Below, in pieces: positions 21,223-30,188 of a DNA stretch of 64,000 nt. The stretch is from contig NZ_WMBT01000004.1 of the NCBI RefSeq assembly GCF_009708075.1, positions 124,001 to 188,000 on the forward strand. Direction: 5' to 3'. A program made the position numbers and the translations under genes. Source of the stretch: Paracoccus lichenicola (GTDB lineage Bacteria > Pseudomonadota > Alphaproteobacteria > Rhodobacterales > Rhodobacteraceae). The notes below the pieces were generated by a model, which saw nothing but the letters and a program-made list of their open reading frames with translations, was not told the origin of the DNA and did no database searches. Numbering within the stretch: position 1 is the stretch's first letter; each line of letters opens with the position of its first letter.

Positions 21223-21258
21223 AAAAGCGCGGGACGGGGGAAAGTCCCGCGCTTTTCC
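21223..21258 (+). terminator. Terminator of clpB
   Basis: AAAAGCGCGGGAC pairs with GTCCCGCGCTTTT in a perfect 13-bp stem with an 8-base loop, ending in a T run; it starts 5 bases after the clpB stop. Confidence 0.92.
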
Positions 21259-21444
21259 TTTGATCGAGGGACCGCCAGAGACTTCGCAGGGAGGAGGGAG
21301 CGCGTCTCTGGCGGATTTCGGCGGGCCGGACCGCCGTGGTCGGAGGGAATGGAGCGATCACCTGCCCCACGGGACGATAATGCGCCCGATCCTGTCCGGT
21401 ATGCGTGGCGCGGGTTCAACTTCATGCCGCAATGCGGAAAACAT

Positions 21445-21465
21445 GCCGCGCCTGCCTTGCGCGGC
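21445..21465 (-). terminator. Possible terminator of the dxs operon
   Basis: GCCGCGC and GCGCGGC form a 7-bp perfect stem with a 7-base loop about 33 bases past the dxs stop; on the minus strand it is followed by ATGTTTTCC. The T tract is imperfect. The rest of 21259-21497 shows nothing else I can name. Confidence 0.4.
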
Positions 21466-21497
21466 CGCATTATGCCCACTTTGCAGGCAGTTTCAGA

Positions 21498-23414
21498 TCA
21501 GGCGGTCTTGCCTGCCAGTTGCGCCACGCCCATCACCTCCAGCACCTTGGCCTCGATATGGGCGGCATTCAGCGCCGATGTGTCATACATCGCGAAGGGC
21601 GCGTCGTGATCCACGAAGCGGTCGGGCAGGACCATGGACCGGAAGCGCAGGCCCCGGTCGAAGACGCCCTCATCCGACAGAAGCTGCGCGACATGGCTGC
21701 CGAAGCCGCCGACCGCGCCTTCCTCCAGCGTGATCAGCGCGTCATGGGTGGCGGCCAGCCGCAGGATCAGGTCGCGGTCCAGCGGCTTGGCAAAGCGCGC
21801 ATCGGCCACGGTGGGGGTGATCCCGCGCGCGGCCAGCGATTCGCAGGCCTTTGCGGCCTCCGACAGGCGGGTGCCGAAGGACAGGATGGCGACGCCCTTG
21901 CCGTCGCGGACGATCCGGCCCTTGCCGATTTCCAGCACCTGCCCGCGTTCCGGCATCTCGACCCCCGTGCCCTCGCCGCGCGGAAAGCGGAAGGCGATGG
22001 GGCCGCCGTCATGGGCGGCGGCGGTGGCGACCATGTGCATCAGTTCGGCCTCGTCCGCGGCGGCCATCACCACCATGCCGGGCAGGTTCGCCAGGAAGGC
22101 GATGTCATAGGCGCCCGCATGGGTCGGCCCGTCCTGGCCCACCAGGCCCGCGCGGTCGATGGCGAAGCGCACCGGCAAGCCCTGCACCGCCACGTCATGG
22201 ACCACCTGGTCATAGCCGCGCTGCAAGAAGGTCGAATAGATCGCGCAAAAGGGCTTCATGCCCCCCGCCGCAAGGCCTGCGGCAAAGGTCACGGCGTGCT
22301 GTTCGGCGATGCCCACGTCGAAGGTCCGGCGCGGAAAGCGTTCGGCGAATTGCTTCAAACCCGTGCCGTCCGGCATCGCGGCGGTGATGCCCACGATCCT
22401 TTCGTCGCGCCCGGCCTCGTCGATCAGGGCCTGGGCGAAGACAGCGGTATAGCTGGGGGCGTTCGACTTGGCCTTGGCCTGTTCGCCCGTGATCACGTCG
22501 AACTTGCCCGTGGCATGGCCGCGGTCGGCCGCGTTTTCCGCCGGGGCATAGCCCTTGCCCTTTTTCGTGACGGCATGGATCAGCACCGGCCCGGTCGCGC
22601 GCGCCTTGACCGTGCGCAGCAGCGGCAGAAGCTGGTCCAGGTCGTGGCCATCGACAGGGCCGATGTAGGAAAAGCCCAGCTCCTCGAACAATGTCCCGCC
22701 GATGGTCATGCCCTTCAGCATTTCCTTGGCCCGGCGCGCGCCTTCCTGGAAGGGCGGCGGCAGCAGACCCACCGCGCCCTTGGCGGCGGCGCGCAGATCC
22801 TGGAAAGGGCGGCGGGTGTAAAGGCTGGTCAGATAGGACGACAGCGCGCCCACCGGCGGGGCGATGGACATCTCGTTGTCGTTCAGGATCACGATCAGCC
22901 GCTTGCCCAGGTGGCCCGCGTTGTTCAGCGCCTCGAAGGCCATGCCCGCGCTCATGGCGCCGTCGCCGATCACCGCGATGGCATCGCCCGGATCGCCGCC
23001 CAGATCCCGCGCCACGGCAAAGCCCAACGCCGCGCTGATCGAGGTGGAGGAATGGCCCGCCCCGAATGGGTCATAGGCGCTTTCCGCGCGCTTGGTGAAG
23101 CCCGCGAGGCCCCCGCCCATGCGCAGGGTGCGGATGCGGTCGCGCCTGCCGGTCAGGATCTTGTGGGGATAGCATTGGTGGCCCACGTCCCAGATGATCT
23201 TGTCGCGCGGCGTGTCGAAGACCGCGTGCAGCGCCACGGTCAGTTCCACCACGCCCAGGCCCGCGCCCAGATGCCCGCCGGTGACGCTGACCGCGCTGAT
23301 GGTTTCCGACCGCAATTCGTCGGCCAGTTGCCGCAGGTCCCGGTCGCTCAGCGCCTTGAGGTCCGAGGGCAGCTTGACCCGGTCAAGGATCGGCGTCTTG
23401 GTCAGGTCGGTCAT
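21498..23414 (-). CDS. dxs: 1-deoxy-D-xylulose-5-phosphate synthase
   Basis: The 638-residue protein is the thiamine-diphosphate enzyme that starts the MEP isoprenoid pathway from pyruvate and glyceraldehyde 3-phosphate. It shows [17 protein letters not shown], the [13 protein letters not shown] region, [14 protein letters not shown], the ThDP-Mg motif [18 protein letters not shown] followed by ILNDNEMS, and [15 protein letters not shown] in the pyrimidine domain. AAAGGG precedes the ATG. It is the last gene of a leftward operon, 33 bases after ispA, so precursor synthesis and prenyl chain elongation are co-transcribed. Confidence 0.98.
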   Translation of the reverse strand: MTDLTKTPILDRVKLPSDLKALSDRDLRQLADELRSETISAVSVTGGHLGAGLGVVELTVALHAVFDTPRDKIIWDVGHQCYPHKILTGRRDRIRTLRMGGGLAGFTKRAESAYDPFGAGHSSTSISAALGFAVARDLGGDPGDAIAVIGDGAMSAGMAFEALNNAGHLGKRLIVILNDNEMSIAPPVGALSSYLTSLYTRRPFQDLRAAAKGAVGLLPPPFQEGARRAKEMLKGMTIGGTLFEELGFSYIGPVDGHDLDQLLPLLRTVKARATGPVLIHAVTKKGKGYAPAENAADRGHATGKFDVITGEQAKAKSNAPSYTAVFAQALIDEAGRDERIVGITAAMPDGTGLKQFAERFPRRTFDVGIAEQHAVTFAAGLAAGGMKPFCAIYSTFLQRGYDQVVHDVAVQGLPVRFAIDRAGLVGQDGPTHAGAYDIAFLANLPGMVVMAAADEAELMHMVATAAAHDGGPIAFRFPRGEGTGVEMPERGQVLEIGKGRIVRDGKGVAILSFGTRLSEAAKACESLAARGITPTVADARFAKPLDRDLILRLAATHDALITLEEGAVGGFGSHVAQLLSDEGVFDRGLRFRSMVLPDRFVDHDAPFAMYDTSALNAAHIEAKVLEVMGVAQLAGKTA

Positions 23415-23447
23415 CGGCTGGCCCTTTCAGGCGTTGCGGGCGGGCGT

Positions 23448-24320
23448 TCAGGTGTCGCGTTCGATAACGAAACGCGCCAGCTGGCGCAAGTTTCCGGCGG
23501 CCTCGCCATAGGGCGCAAGTGCCGCACCGGCGGCATCGACCAGCCGCGCGGCCCGATCCCGCGCGCCGTCCAGGCCCAGCAGGGACACGAAGGTGGCCTT
23601 GCCCGCCGCCACGTCCTTGCCGACGCGCTTGCCGGTCACGTCTTCGTTGCCGGTCACGTCCAGGATGTCGTCGGCGATCTGGAAGGCAAGGCCCACCGCA
23701 TCGGCGTAAGCCGCGAGCGGCGCGGGATCGGCATCCGCCATCAGCGGCCCAACTATCGCGGCAAAGCGGATCAGCGCGCCGGTCTTGCCGCCTTGCAACT
23801 GGGTGATCTGGTCCAGCGTCAGCGGCGCGGCGGCGGTCTCGGCTGCGATGTCCAGCGCCTGCCCCCAGACCATCCCTGCCCCGCCCACGGCCTGGGCGAA
23901 ACCCGCGACTAACCGGCGCGTCGCCCCGTCGCCGATGGCGGGATCGGCCAGCAGCCCGAAGGCCAGCGATTGCAGCGCGTCGCCCGCCAGGATCGCGGTG
24001 GCCTCGGACCACTTCACATGCACGGTGGGCAGGCCGCGCCGCAGGTCGTCGTTGTCCATCGCGGGCAGATCGTCATGGACCAGGGAATAGGCGTGCAGCG
24101 CCTCGACCGCCGCCGCCACGGGCAGCGCGGCATCGTCGGGCACGCCGTGCAGGCGGGCGGATTCCATGACCAGGAACGCCCGGATCCGCTTGCCGCCCGC
24201 GCAGGCGTAAGCCATCGCGTCGCGCAACTCGCCTGGCGGCAGGGCGCCGATGGCCCGGTCCAACCTGGCCTGGACCTGGGCCTTCACGTCCCCAAGGCGG
24301 GCCTGCAAGGGGGCCTGCAT
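23448..24320 (-). CDS. ispA: Farnesyl diphosphate synthase (polyprenyl synthetase)
   Basis: The 290-residue enzyme condenses IPP with DMAPP and GPP to give farnesyl diphosphate. Both Asp-rich motifs are visible: DDLPAMDND (about residues 83-91) and DDILD (about residues 219-223), with GGKRIRAFL at the N-terminal substrate site and QGGKTGALI in between. The ATG at 24320 overlaps the xseB stop as TGATG, so the start is clear; the open frame further upstream is not homologous. It lies in the operon order xseB-ispA-dxs typical of proteobacteria. Confidence 0.96.
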   Translation of the reverse strand: MQAPLQARLGDVKAQVQARLDRAIGALPPGELRDAMAYACAGGKRIRAFLVMESARLHGVPDDAALPVAAAVEALHAYSLVHDDLPAMDNDDLRRGLPTVHVKWSEATAILAGDALQSLAFGLLADPAIGDGATRRLVAGFAQAVGGAGMVWGQALDIAAETAAAPLTLDQITQLQGGKTGALIRFAAIVGPLMADADPAPLAAYADAVGLAFQIADDILDVTGNEDVTGKRVGKDVAAGKATFVSLLGLDGARDRAARLVDAAGAALAPYGEAAGNLRQLARFVIERDT

Positions 24321-24556
24321 CACAGCCCCTCGGCCGGTTCCGTTCCCGTGGGCTGGCCATTGGCCGCCAGGGTGATCTTTTCCACCCGATCCTCGGCCTC
24401 GCGCAGGCGTTTCTCGCAATGCTGGCGCAGGGCGGCGCCGCGTTCGTAAAGGCGGATGGATTCGTCCAGGCTTGCGTCGCCGGTTTCCAGCTTGCCGACC
24501 GTGGCCTCCAGTTCCTTCATGGCTTCCTCGAAGCTCATGGTCGCGATGTCGTTCAT
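24320..24556 (-). CDS. xseB: Exodeoxyribonuclease VII small subunit
   Basis: The 78-residue protein matches XseB: MSFEEAMKELEATVGKLETG, then SLDESIRLYERGAALRQHC, the helical hairpin that wraps around the large subunit. Exonuclease VII degrades single-stranded DNA. It overlaps the upstream deacetylase-family gene by four bases (ATGA) and the downstream ispA by one (TGATG). xseA is not in the window. Confidence 0.95.
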   Translation of the reverse strand: MNDIATMSFEEAMKELEATVGKLETGDASLDESIRLYERGAALRQHCEKRLREAEDRVEKITLAANGQPTGTEPAEGL

Positions 24557-25473
24557 TGTCCGGCCTCCAGCAGCACGTCAAGATGGGCGCGGACGGACCG
24601 GCCCAGGGCCGCCAGATCATAGCCACCTTCCAGGCAGGATACCACCGGGGCCGACAAATCCGCCGCCATGTCGCAGATCATCCGGGTGATGGCGGCGAAA
24701 TCGGCGTCGTCCCAGTTCAGTTGCGCCAGCGGATCGGCGGCATGAGCGTCGAAGCCCGCCGAGACGATCACCAGTTGCGGCCTGAAATCACGGGCGCGCG
24801 CCAGGATGTCCCGCCACGCCGCCTGCCCCGCCTCGCCGTCCGATCCGGGCCGCAGCGGCACGTTCATCACCTGCTCATGCGCGCCCCGTTCCGACGCCGC
24901 CCCCGTGCCAGGATAAAGCGGCATCTGGTGGGTGGATGCGAAGAAGGCGCGCCCCTCGTCCCACAGCAGATCCTGCGTGCCGTTGCCGTGATGCACGTCG
25001 AAATCCAGAACCGCCACGCGGTCCAGGCCGTGGTAATCCAAGCCGCGCTTGGCGGCGATGGCCGCGTTGCCGAACAGGCAAAAGCCCATGGGCGTTTCGC
25101 GTTCGGCGTGATGGCCCGGCGGGCGCATGGCGACAAAGGCATTCGCGACCTCGCCTGACAGCACCGCATCGACCGCGGCCACCGCGCCCCCTGCCCCGCG
25201 CAAGGCGGCGTCCAGGCTGCCCGGCGACAGATGCGTGTCGGCGTCCAGCATCTGCCAGCCTTCGTCGGGGATCGCCGCCCGGATCCGGTCCAGGTAGCGT
25301 AGGGGATGGCAGCGCAGGATCTCGGCTTCCTCGGCCCGAGGCGCCTCTCGCCGGTCCAGATCCAGATCGGCCAGCGCGTCGATCACGGCGGCGTAACGGG
25401 CCACCTGCTCGGGGTGGCCGGGGGGCGTGATGTGGCGCTCGGCGTCGGGGTGGGTGAACAGGGCCGTGGTCAT
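24553..25473 (-). CDS. Histone deacetylase / acetylpolyamine amidohydrolase family protein
   Basis: The 306-residue protein is a zinc hydrolase of the arginase/deacetylase fold. Visible are PGHPEQVARY near the start, the catalytic His pair in RPPGHHAERETPMGFC, the metal-binding DFDVHHGNGTQ, SAGFDAHAADPL, and the C-terminal GGYD with the catalytic Tyr of class II-type enzymes. Bacterial members deacetylate polyamines, acetoin-pathway compounds or proteins; the substrate here is unknown. The start at 25473 overlaps the MFS stop as TGATG. Its place ahead of xseB-ispA-dxs is recurrent in Rhodobacteraceae as far as I recall, but no functional link is established. Confidence 0.92.
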   Translation of the reverse strand: MTTALFTHPDAERHITPPGHPEQVARYAAVIDALADLDLDRREAPRAEEAEILRCHPLRYLDRIRAAIPDEGWQMLDADTHLSPGSLDAALRGAGGAVAAVDAVLSGEVANAFVAMRPPGHHAERETPMGFCLFGNAAIAAKRGLDYHGLDRVAVLDFDVHHGNGTQDLLWDEGRAFFASTHQMPLYPGTGAASERGAHEQVMNVPLRPGSDGEAGQAAWRDILARARDFRPQLVIVSAGFDAHAADPLAQLNWDDADFAAITRMICDMAADLSAPVVSCLEGGYDLAALGRSVRAHLDVLLEAGQ

Positions 25474-27119
25474 CAGACCTCCATCTTGCCGATCAAGGGC
25501 AGGTCGTCCTCGGGACCGACGCTGTGGCGTTCGATCATGCGGTGGACCAGGGGATCGCCCTCGCCCCGGTGCAGGGCGCGCAGGGCCACGGTGGTTTCCG
25601 CGTCGGCCTTCGTGCGGCGCAGGTTGTGGCGGACGTATTCGTCCCAGGTGGCGATGTGATAGCTTTCCGACCACAGGTCGGGATGCTCCAGGTCGCGCAA
25701 AAGCGCCCAGTTCCGCGCGCCGTCGCGGCGGCGGATGTTGCGGCGCTTCTGCATCAGGCGCAGGAACTCGGGCACGTCCTTCTGGTCGATGCGGTAATCG
25801 ACCATCACCATGATCGGTCCCGAGCGCCCGCGCAGATCCAGCCGCAGCGCCGGTTCGCGAAAGCGGTTCGCCGGATCCAGATCCGCGGTGCCGAATTCCG
25901 GCACCTTGAACCAGAAGCCGATCACCGCCCCCGCCAGCAGCACGACCCCCGCCGCCGTCAGCGCATCGCCCAGGCCATACGCCCCCGCGATGCTGCCCCA
26001 GACCCAGGATCCTGCGGCCATGCCCCCGAAGGTCGCCGTCTGATACAGCGCCAGCGCACGCGCCACGACCCAGCGGGGGGTGGAGAGCTGCACGGTGACG
26101 TTGAACAGCGACAAGGCCAGCACCCAGGATGCCCCCGCAGGCAGCAGCGCCAGCGCGTGCAGCCAGACCGATTGCGTCTGCCCCAGCACGATGGCCGACA
26201 GCGCGAAGCCGGCGAATGCCATGCGCACGACATTCTCGTTGTTGAACCGCGCCCGGATGCGCGGGTTCAGCGCCGCCCCCGCGATGGCGCCCACGCCGTA
26301 GCAGCCCAGAAGGCCTCCGAATAGCATCGACCCGCCCTCGGGGTGGGCCTTGGCGACCAGGGGCAGCAGCGACAGGACCGAAACGGCGGCAAAGCCGAAC
26401 AGCGCGCCGCGCCCCATCACCTTCATCAGGTTCGGCGACAGCAGCACATAGCGCAGGCCCGCGGCGACGGCGGGCAGGAACTCCTCGGGCGGGGCGGTGC
26501 GGGGGGCGATGTTCGGGCGCCAGCGCAGCAGCGCGCCCAGCAGCGGCACATAGCTGGCCGCATTGACCGCGAAGGCCGCCGCCGCCCCGAAGCCCGCGAC
26601 GATGAAGCCGCCCGCCGCAGGTCCCACGCTGCGCATCAGGTTGAAGCCGACCGAATTCAGCGTGACGGCGGCAGGCAGGTCGGCGCGCGGCACCAGATCG
26701 CCCATGCTGGCCTGCCAGGGCGGGTTGTAAAGCGCCTGCCCCGCCCCGATCAGGAAGGTGAAGGCCAGCAGCAGCCAGGGCGTCAGCCAGCCCTGCCAGG
26801 CGACGATGGCAAGCGCCAGCGACACCGCCGCCATGAAGCATTGCGCGAACATCAGGATCGCCTTGCGGTCGAAGATGTCGGCCAGCGCGCCCGATGCCAG
26901 CGCCAGCAGCATGATCGGCAGGGTGTTGGACGCTTGCACCAGCGCGATCAGCGTGGCGCTGTCGGTCAGTTGCGTCATCAGCCAGGCCGCGCCCACCGCC
27001 TGCACCAGCCCGCCGAAGTTCGACACCAGCGTCGCGCCCCATAGCAGGCGGAAATCGGGATAGCGGAACGGGGCAAGCGCGGAAGGGGACGGGGGCCGGG
27101 ATGCTGTCTGGTCGGTCAC
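25473..27119 (-). CDS. MFS transporter (MFS_3/EntS-like) with C-terminal alpha-beta domain
   Basis: The 548-residue protein has about 12 hydrophobic helices in residues 20-420, with the MFS loop motif GALADIFDRKAILM and a conserved NPPWQASMGDLVPRADLP typical of the MFS_3 / enterobactin-exporter-like group. After residue about 430 comes a soluble domain (MVDYRIDQKDVPEFLRLM, SESYHIATWDEYVRH) resembling a dimeric alpha-beta barrel, as seen in this subfamily. Substrate unknown. I use GTG at 27119 because homology begins there; the upstream open frame is low quality. It heads the leftward operon and overlaps the deacetylase gene by one base. Confidence 0.88.
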   Translation of the reverse strand: MTDQTASRPPSPSALAPFRYPDFRLLWGATLVSNFGGLVQAVGAAWLMTQLTDSATLIALVQASNTLPIMLLALASGALADIFDRKAILMFAQCFMAAVSLALAIVAWQGWLTPWLLLAFTFLIGAGQALYNPPWQASMGDLVPRADLPAAVTLNSVGFNLMRSVGPAAGGFIVAGFGAAAAFAVNAASYVPLLGALLRWRPNIAPRTAPPEEFLPAVAAGLRYVLLSPNLMKVMGRGALFGFAAVSVLSLLPLVAKAHPEGGSMLFGGLLGCYGVGAIAGAALNPRIRARFNNENVVRMAFAGFALSAIVLGQTQSVWLHALALLPAGASWVLALSLFNVTVQLSTPRWVVARALALYQTATFGGMAAGSWVWGSIAGAYGLGDALTAAGVVLLAGAVIGFWFKVPEFGTADLDPANRFREPALRLDLRGRSGPIMVMVDYRIDQKDVPEFLRLMQKRRNIRRRDGARNWALLRDLEHPDLWSESYHIATWDEYVRHNLRRTKADAETTVALRALHRGEGDPLVHRMIERHSVGPEDDLPLIGKMEV

Positions 27120-27193
27120 GGGAACGGTCGCTCTGGCTTTGGGGTGCAGCCTAGCCAGCGGGGCGGCATGGTGCAATCGCGGTCGGAATGGCC

Positions 27194-27270
27194 CTTGTGG
27201 CGACGATGAAACCAAAGCAGACCACAAGTTGTTCCGGCGGCAGTCAATCTTGAACGGACTGCCGCCCTTT
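27194..27270. ncRNA. Structured element in the 27120-27451 gap (possible small RNA)
   Basis: This 332-base gap between divergent genes has no ORF of note. It holds CTTGTGG (27194) pairing with CCACAAG (27222) and then a perfect 10-bp hairpin, GGCGGCAGTC (27236-27245) with GACTGCCGCC (27257-27266), followed by CTTT. A terminator-like stem between two divergent promoters has no gene to terminate, so a small RNA is possible. TTGACG at 27316 with GCTGAT 17 bases on could be part of the downstream transpeptidase promoter. Confidence 0.35.
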
Positions 27271-27451
27271 CGCCACAACGCGGGATCGGCTATCCGCCGG
27301 ACCGGGCCGCAAGGCTTGACGCCCGGTGCCTGTGACGGGCTGATGAACTCTGCGCGAATCACCCTGGGCCTGCCACAGGGGCGATCAGGACGAAATTTAC
27401 ATGCTGACGGCACCGGACCTGCCCGTGCTGCCGCAGTGCCATGAAGGAAGA

Positions 27452-28267
27452 ATGATGATGCGTCTCGTTACCCTGTTCACGGCGGTTGCCCTGGGGCTTG
27501 CCGCATGTGGAAGCAGCCAGCCGGTCACGCTGGCCAACCCCACGGTGCCCGAAGCCTACCAGGCGCGCACGGATACCGGCCCGAACGGAGAGCCGATCCA
27601 GATCCCCGCCGTCCGCGCCGCCTATCTGAACGAGCGCAACCAGCGCCAGCAGGTGCCCTACAACGGACCCGAGGCGCCCGGCACGATCGTGGTCGATCCC
27701 TATGCGCGCGTGCTGTATCACGTCCAGCCGGGCGGCCAGGCGATGCGCTATGGCGTGGCCGTGGGCCGGGCGGGGACCGGCTATGCCGGGACCGCCAGCA
27801 TCGCGCGCAAGGCGGCATGGCCCTCGTGGCGGCCCACCGACAACATGATCCGTACGCAGCCGGACCTGTATGCCCAGTTCGCGGGCGGGCTGTCGGGCGG
27901 GATGCACAACCCGCTGGGGTCGCGGGCGCTGTATCTGTATGAAGGCGGGCGCGACACCTATTACCGGATCCATGGCACGATGGACCCCTCGTCCATCGGC
28001 AAGGCCACCTCGGCGGGCTGCATCCGGCTGTTCAACCAGGATGTCATCGACCTGTTCGCCCAGGTGAACACCGGCACGACGGTCCATGTGCGCAGCCAGG
28101 CCGAAAGCCTTGCCCTGGAAGGCCCGATGATCGAGACGCCGGAAGGCTATGTCGTTCCCGCCAACCAGGCGCAGACCGCGATGGCCGCCACGCCCGGCGT
28201 GACCCCGCAGGTGAGCGATCCCTATGCGGCGATGACGGTCTCGCCGGTGGAAAGTGCCGTGCAGTAA
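27452..28267 (+). CDS. L,D-transpeptidase (YkuD) lipoprotein
   Basis: The 271-residue product begins with a lipoprotein signal (MRLVTLFTAVALGLAACGS, lipobox LAAC), so it should be anchored in a membrane facing the periplasm. The YkuD domain covers about residues 85-225, with the catalytic HGT...SAGCIRL motif (IHGTMDPSSIGKATSAGCIR), whose Cys attacks the peptidoglycan stem peptide. Such enzymes make 3-3 cross-links or attach lipoproteins to peptidoglycan. Three consecutive ATGs (27452, 27455, 27458) follow AAGGAA, so the exact start may differ by one or two residues. A terminator follows. Confidence 0.93.
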   Translation: MMMRLVTLFTAVALGLAACGSSQPVTLANPTVPEAYQARTDTGPNGEPIQIPAVRAAYLNERNQRQQVPYNGPEAPGTIVVDPYARVLYHVQPGGQAMRYGVAVGRAGTGYAGTASIARKAAWPSWRPTDNMIRTQPDLYAQFAGGLSGGMHNPLGSRALYLYEGGRDTYYRIHGTMDPSSIGKATSAGCIRLFNQDVIDLFAQVNTGTTVHVRSQAESLALEGPMIETPEGYVVPANQAQTAMAATPGVTPQVSDPYAAMTVSPVESAVQ

Positions 28268-28290
28268 GGCGCACGCCCCTGACAGGGTCC

Positions 28291-28318
28291 GGCCCCGGTT
28301 GAAACCGGGGCCTTTCCG
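28291..28318 (+). terminator. Terminator of the L,D-transpeptidase gene
   Basis: GGCCCCGG pairs with CCGGGGCC around a 6-base loop, followed by TTTCCGTTT, 23 bases after the stop. Confidence 0.85.
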
Positions 28319-28388
28319 TTTGCAAAACCGGAAAATCTCTTTCAACATCCGCCGCAAAAATCAGGCCATGCGGCCCAAGGGAACAGCG

Positions 28389-29198
28389 ATGCCCAACTAT
28401 ACCATGCTGGAACAGGAACTGCTGACCGACGAACAACGGGCCTTGGCCGGCAACAGCCGCGGCGCGGCCCTCAAGCAGCTGGACGACGCGGCGCTGCTGG
28501 CGCTGATCGCGGCGCTGGAGGCGGCGGCAGGCCAGGCCGCCCCCGCGGGCGAGGACGGCCAGGTTTCCGCAAGGGAGCTGCTGTCCACCGCGCTGCGCCG
28601 CGCGACGGCCGAACGGCGCAAGCGCGACCGGGCCTCGCAGTCCGGGACCGCCCCGCAGTCCGAAGCGGCCAAACCTGCTGCCGTGGCCGAGGCTGCGACC
28701 GCCAAGCCCGCCGCGCCGAAAGCGGCCAAGCGCGCGCCCGCCTCGCCCGCCCGCAAGCCCGTGGGCCGCGAAAAGGCCGAGACGCGCAAGGCCGACCTGC
28801 GCACCGGCTCGCGCCGCGTCGCCAAGGCCGGGGCGAAAGCCGCCGCCGACAAGGCCGAGGCAAAGATCCCCGCAGATCCGAAACCTGCCCCGAAGGCGGT
28901 CCCGGAACCCCCGGTTCAGGCGCCCGTCCCGGCCGCCCCCCTGGCCCCCGTCCCCGTGACCCCGGACGACGCCAAGGCCGCCCGGAAAGCCGAACGGAAA
29001 GCCGCCAAGCAGGCCGAGAGGGAGGCCGGGAAAGAGGCTCGCAAGGCCGCGCGGAAGGCCGAAAAGCAGGCCGAGAAAGCCGCCCGCAAGGATGCCGACA
29101 AGGCCGCCCGGAAAGCCGAGCGCAAGGCAGCCGGCAAATCCGGCAAGAAGGCCGGCAAGGGCAAGGCGGACAAGGTCAAGTCATCCGATCCCGAATGA
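28389..29198 (+). CDS. Histone H1-like Lys/Ala-rich protein
   Basis: The 269-residue protein has an ordered, acidic-neutral N-terminal ~80 residues (MLEQELLTDEQRALAGNSRG, LLALIAALEAAAGQ) and then a long Ala/Lys/Pro/Arg tail with many KAERKAAKQAE-type repeats, most regular in the last 70 residues. That composition resembles the tails of histone H1 and bacterial H1-like proteins (AlgP, HctB), which bind DNA or other polyanions; this is inference from composition. The start at 28389 has AAGGGAACAGCG before it; a Met at 28368 is possible. It is followed after 13 bases by the transglycosylase gene. Confidence 0.72.
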   Translation: MPNYTMLEQELLTDEQRALAGNSRGAALKQLDDAALLALIAALEAAAGQAAPAGEDGQVSARELLSTALRRATAERRKRDRASQSGTAPQSEAAKPAAVAEAATAKPAAPKAAKRAPASPARKPVGREKAETRKADLRTGSRRVAKAGAKAAADKAEAKIPADPKPAPKAVPEPPVQAPVPAAPLAPVPVTPDDAKAARKAERKAAKQAEREAGKEARKAARKAEKQAEKAARKDADKAARKAERKAAGKSGKKAGKGKADKVKSSDPE

Positions 29199-29211
29199 AG
29201 CGCCTGCGGTG

Positions 29212-30159
29212 ATGATGTTCCTCCGCTCTGCCCGCAGCACTCTGGCCTGCCTGATCGGACAGGCGCTTGCCCTGCTGGTGCTGGTGCTGGCCGCATCCGC
29301 GGCCCAGGCCTCTCCCGAGGGCGGGACCAATCCGGCGCAGCCGTCGGAACAGGTCCGCTGCACGGATGACGGGCGCCATTGCATCCGGCTGGATCACTAT
29401 GTCGCCGATGTCTGCACGCTGATCGAGCGCAGCGCCCTTGAGCACAAGCTGGACCCGAATTTCCTGGCGCGCCTGCTGTGGAAGGAAAGCCGGTTCGAGC
29501 CGGGGGCGGTCAGCCCCGTGGGCGCGCTTGGGATTGCCCAGTTCATGCCCGGCACGGCCGATCTTTACGATCTGGAGGATCCCTTCAACCCCGCGCAGGC
29601 GATCCACAAGTCGGCCTGGTATCTGCGCCATCTGACCGACACCTTCGGCAATATCGGCCTTGCCGCCGTGGCCTATAACGGCGGCGAGAACCGCGCGGCG
29701 CGCTTTGTGGGCCAGAACGGCGCCCTGCCTTATGAGACCCAGGACTATGTCGCCTCGATCACCGGGTTCGAGGCGCTGCGCTGGCGCGACAACCCGCCGC
29801 CCTCCAGCGAACTGAAGCTGGCGCTGGATCCCGGCCTGGAATTCCGCCCCGCCTGCGAGAAGCTGGCCGGCGAGCGCAAGCTGCGCGAGTTCATGGTCCA
29901 GCCCAAGGTCTTTCCCTGGGGCGTGATCGTGGCCAGCCATCCCAGCCAGTCGGGCGCGTCCCGCCAGGTGGCCCGCCTGAACCGCAGCCTGCGCCCGATC
30001 CTGGGCGACAAGCAGGTGGGTTACGTGCGCAAGCGCCTGACGGGAATGCCGCGCGCCGTTTATACCGCGCAGGTCGGCTGGGACAGCAAGGCCGACGCCA
30101 ACCGCTTCTGCGCGCGCTTCAGGCAGCTGGGCGGGCGGTGCATCGTGCTGAAGAACTAG
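29212..30159 (+). CDS. Lytic transglycosylase (SLT domain) with C-terminal SPOR-like region
   Basis: The 315-residue protein starts with a signal sequence (FLRSARSTLACLIGQALALL, ending near AAQA) and has an SLT domain at about residues 80-200: the catalytic Glu is in LLWKESRFEPGAVSPVGALG, followed by IAQFMPGTA and VAYNGGENR. It cleaves peptidoglycan glycan strands in the periplasm. The C-terminal ~70 residues (YTAQVGWDSKADANRFCARF with a late GGRCIVL) look like a SPOR domain, which binds septal peptidoglycan. The start 29212 (ATGATG) is 13 bases after the H1-like gene. Four Cys in the mature part could form disulfides. Confidence 0.9.
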   Translation: MMFLRSARSTLACLIGQALALLVLVLAASAAQASPEGGTNPAQPSEQVRCTDDGRHCIRLDHYVADVCTLIERSALEHKLDPNFLARLLWKESRFEPGAVSPVGALGIAQFMPGTADLYDLEDPFNPAQAIHKSAWYLRHLTDTFGNIGLAAVAYNGGENRAARFVGQNGALPYETQDYVASITGFEALRWRDNPPPSSELKLALDPGLEFRPACEKLAGERKLREFMVQPKVFPWGVIVASHPSQSGASRQVARLNRSLRPILGDKQVGYVRKRLTGMPRAVYTAQVGWDSKADANRFCARFRQLGGRCIVLKN

Positions 30160-30164
30160 GGCGT

Positions 30165-30188
30165 GGTGCGTGCAAGCACGCACCCTAC
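30165..30188. repeat. REP-like palindromic repeat, copy 1
   Basis: GGTGCGTGCAAGCACGCACC is a near-perfect 20-base palindrome (two 9-base arms around AA), followed by CTAC. The CTA provides the stop codon of the convergent SDR gene. Four further copies lie near 43.5 and 44.0 kb. Confidence 0.85.

Noticed and set aside
24553..27042. A single long protein fusing the transporter and the deacetylase-family gene
   Set aside because: The upstream part is the transporter gene read in the wrong frame; the true genes overlap by one base as TGATG.
28780..29190. The Lys/Ala repeats as a DNA tandem repeat array
   Set aside because: They are degenerate at the DNA level and remain in frame with GC-rich third positions, so they are coding low complexity.
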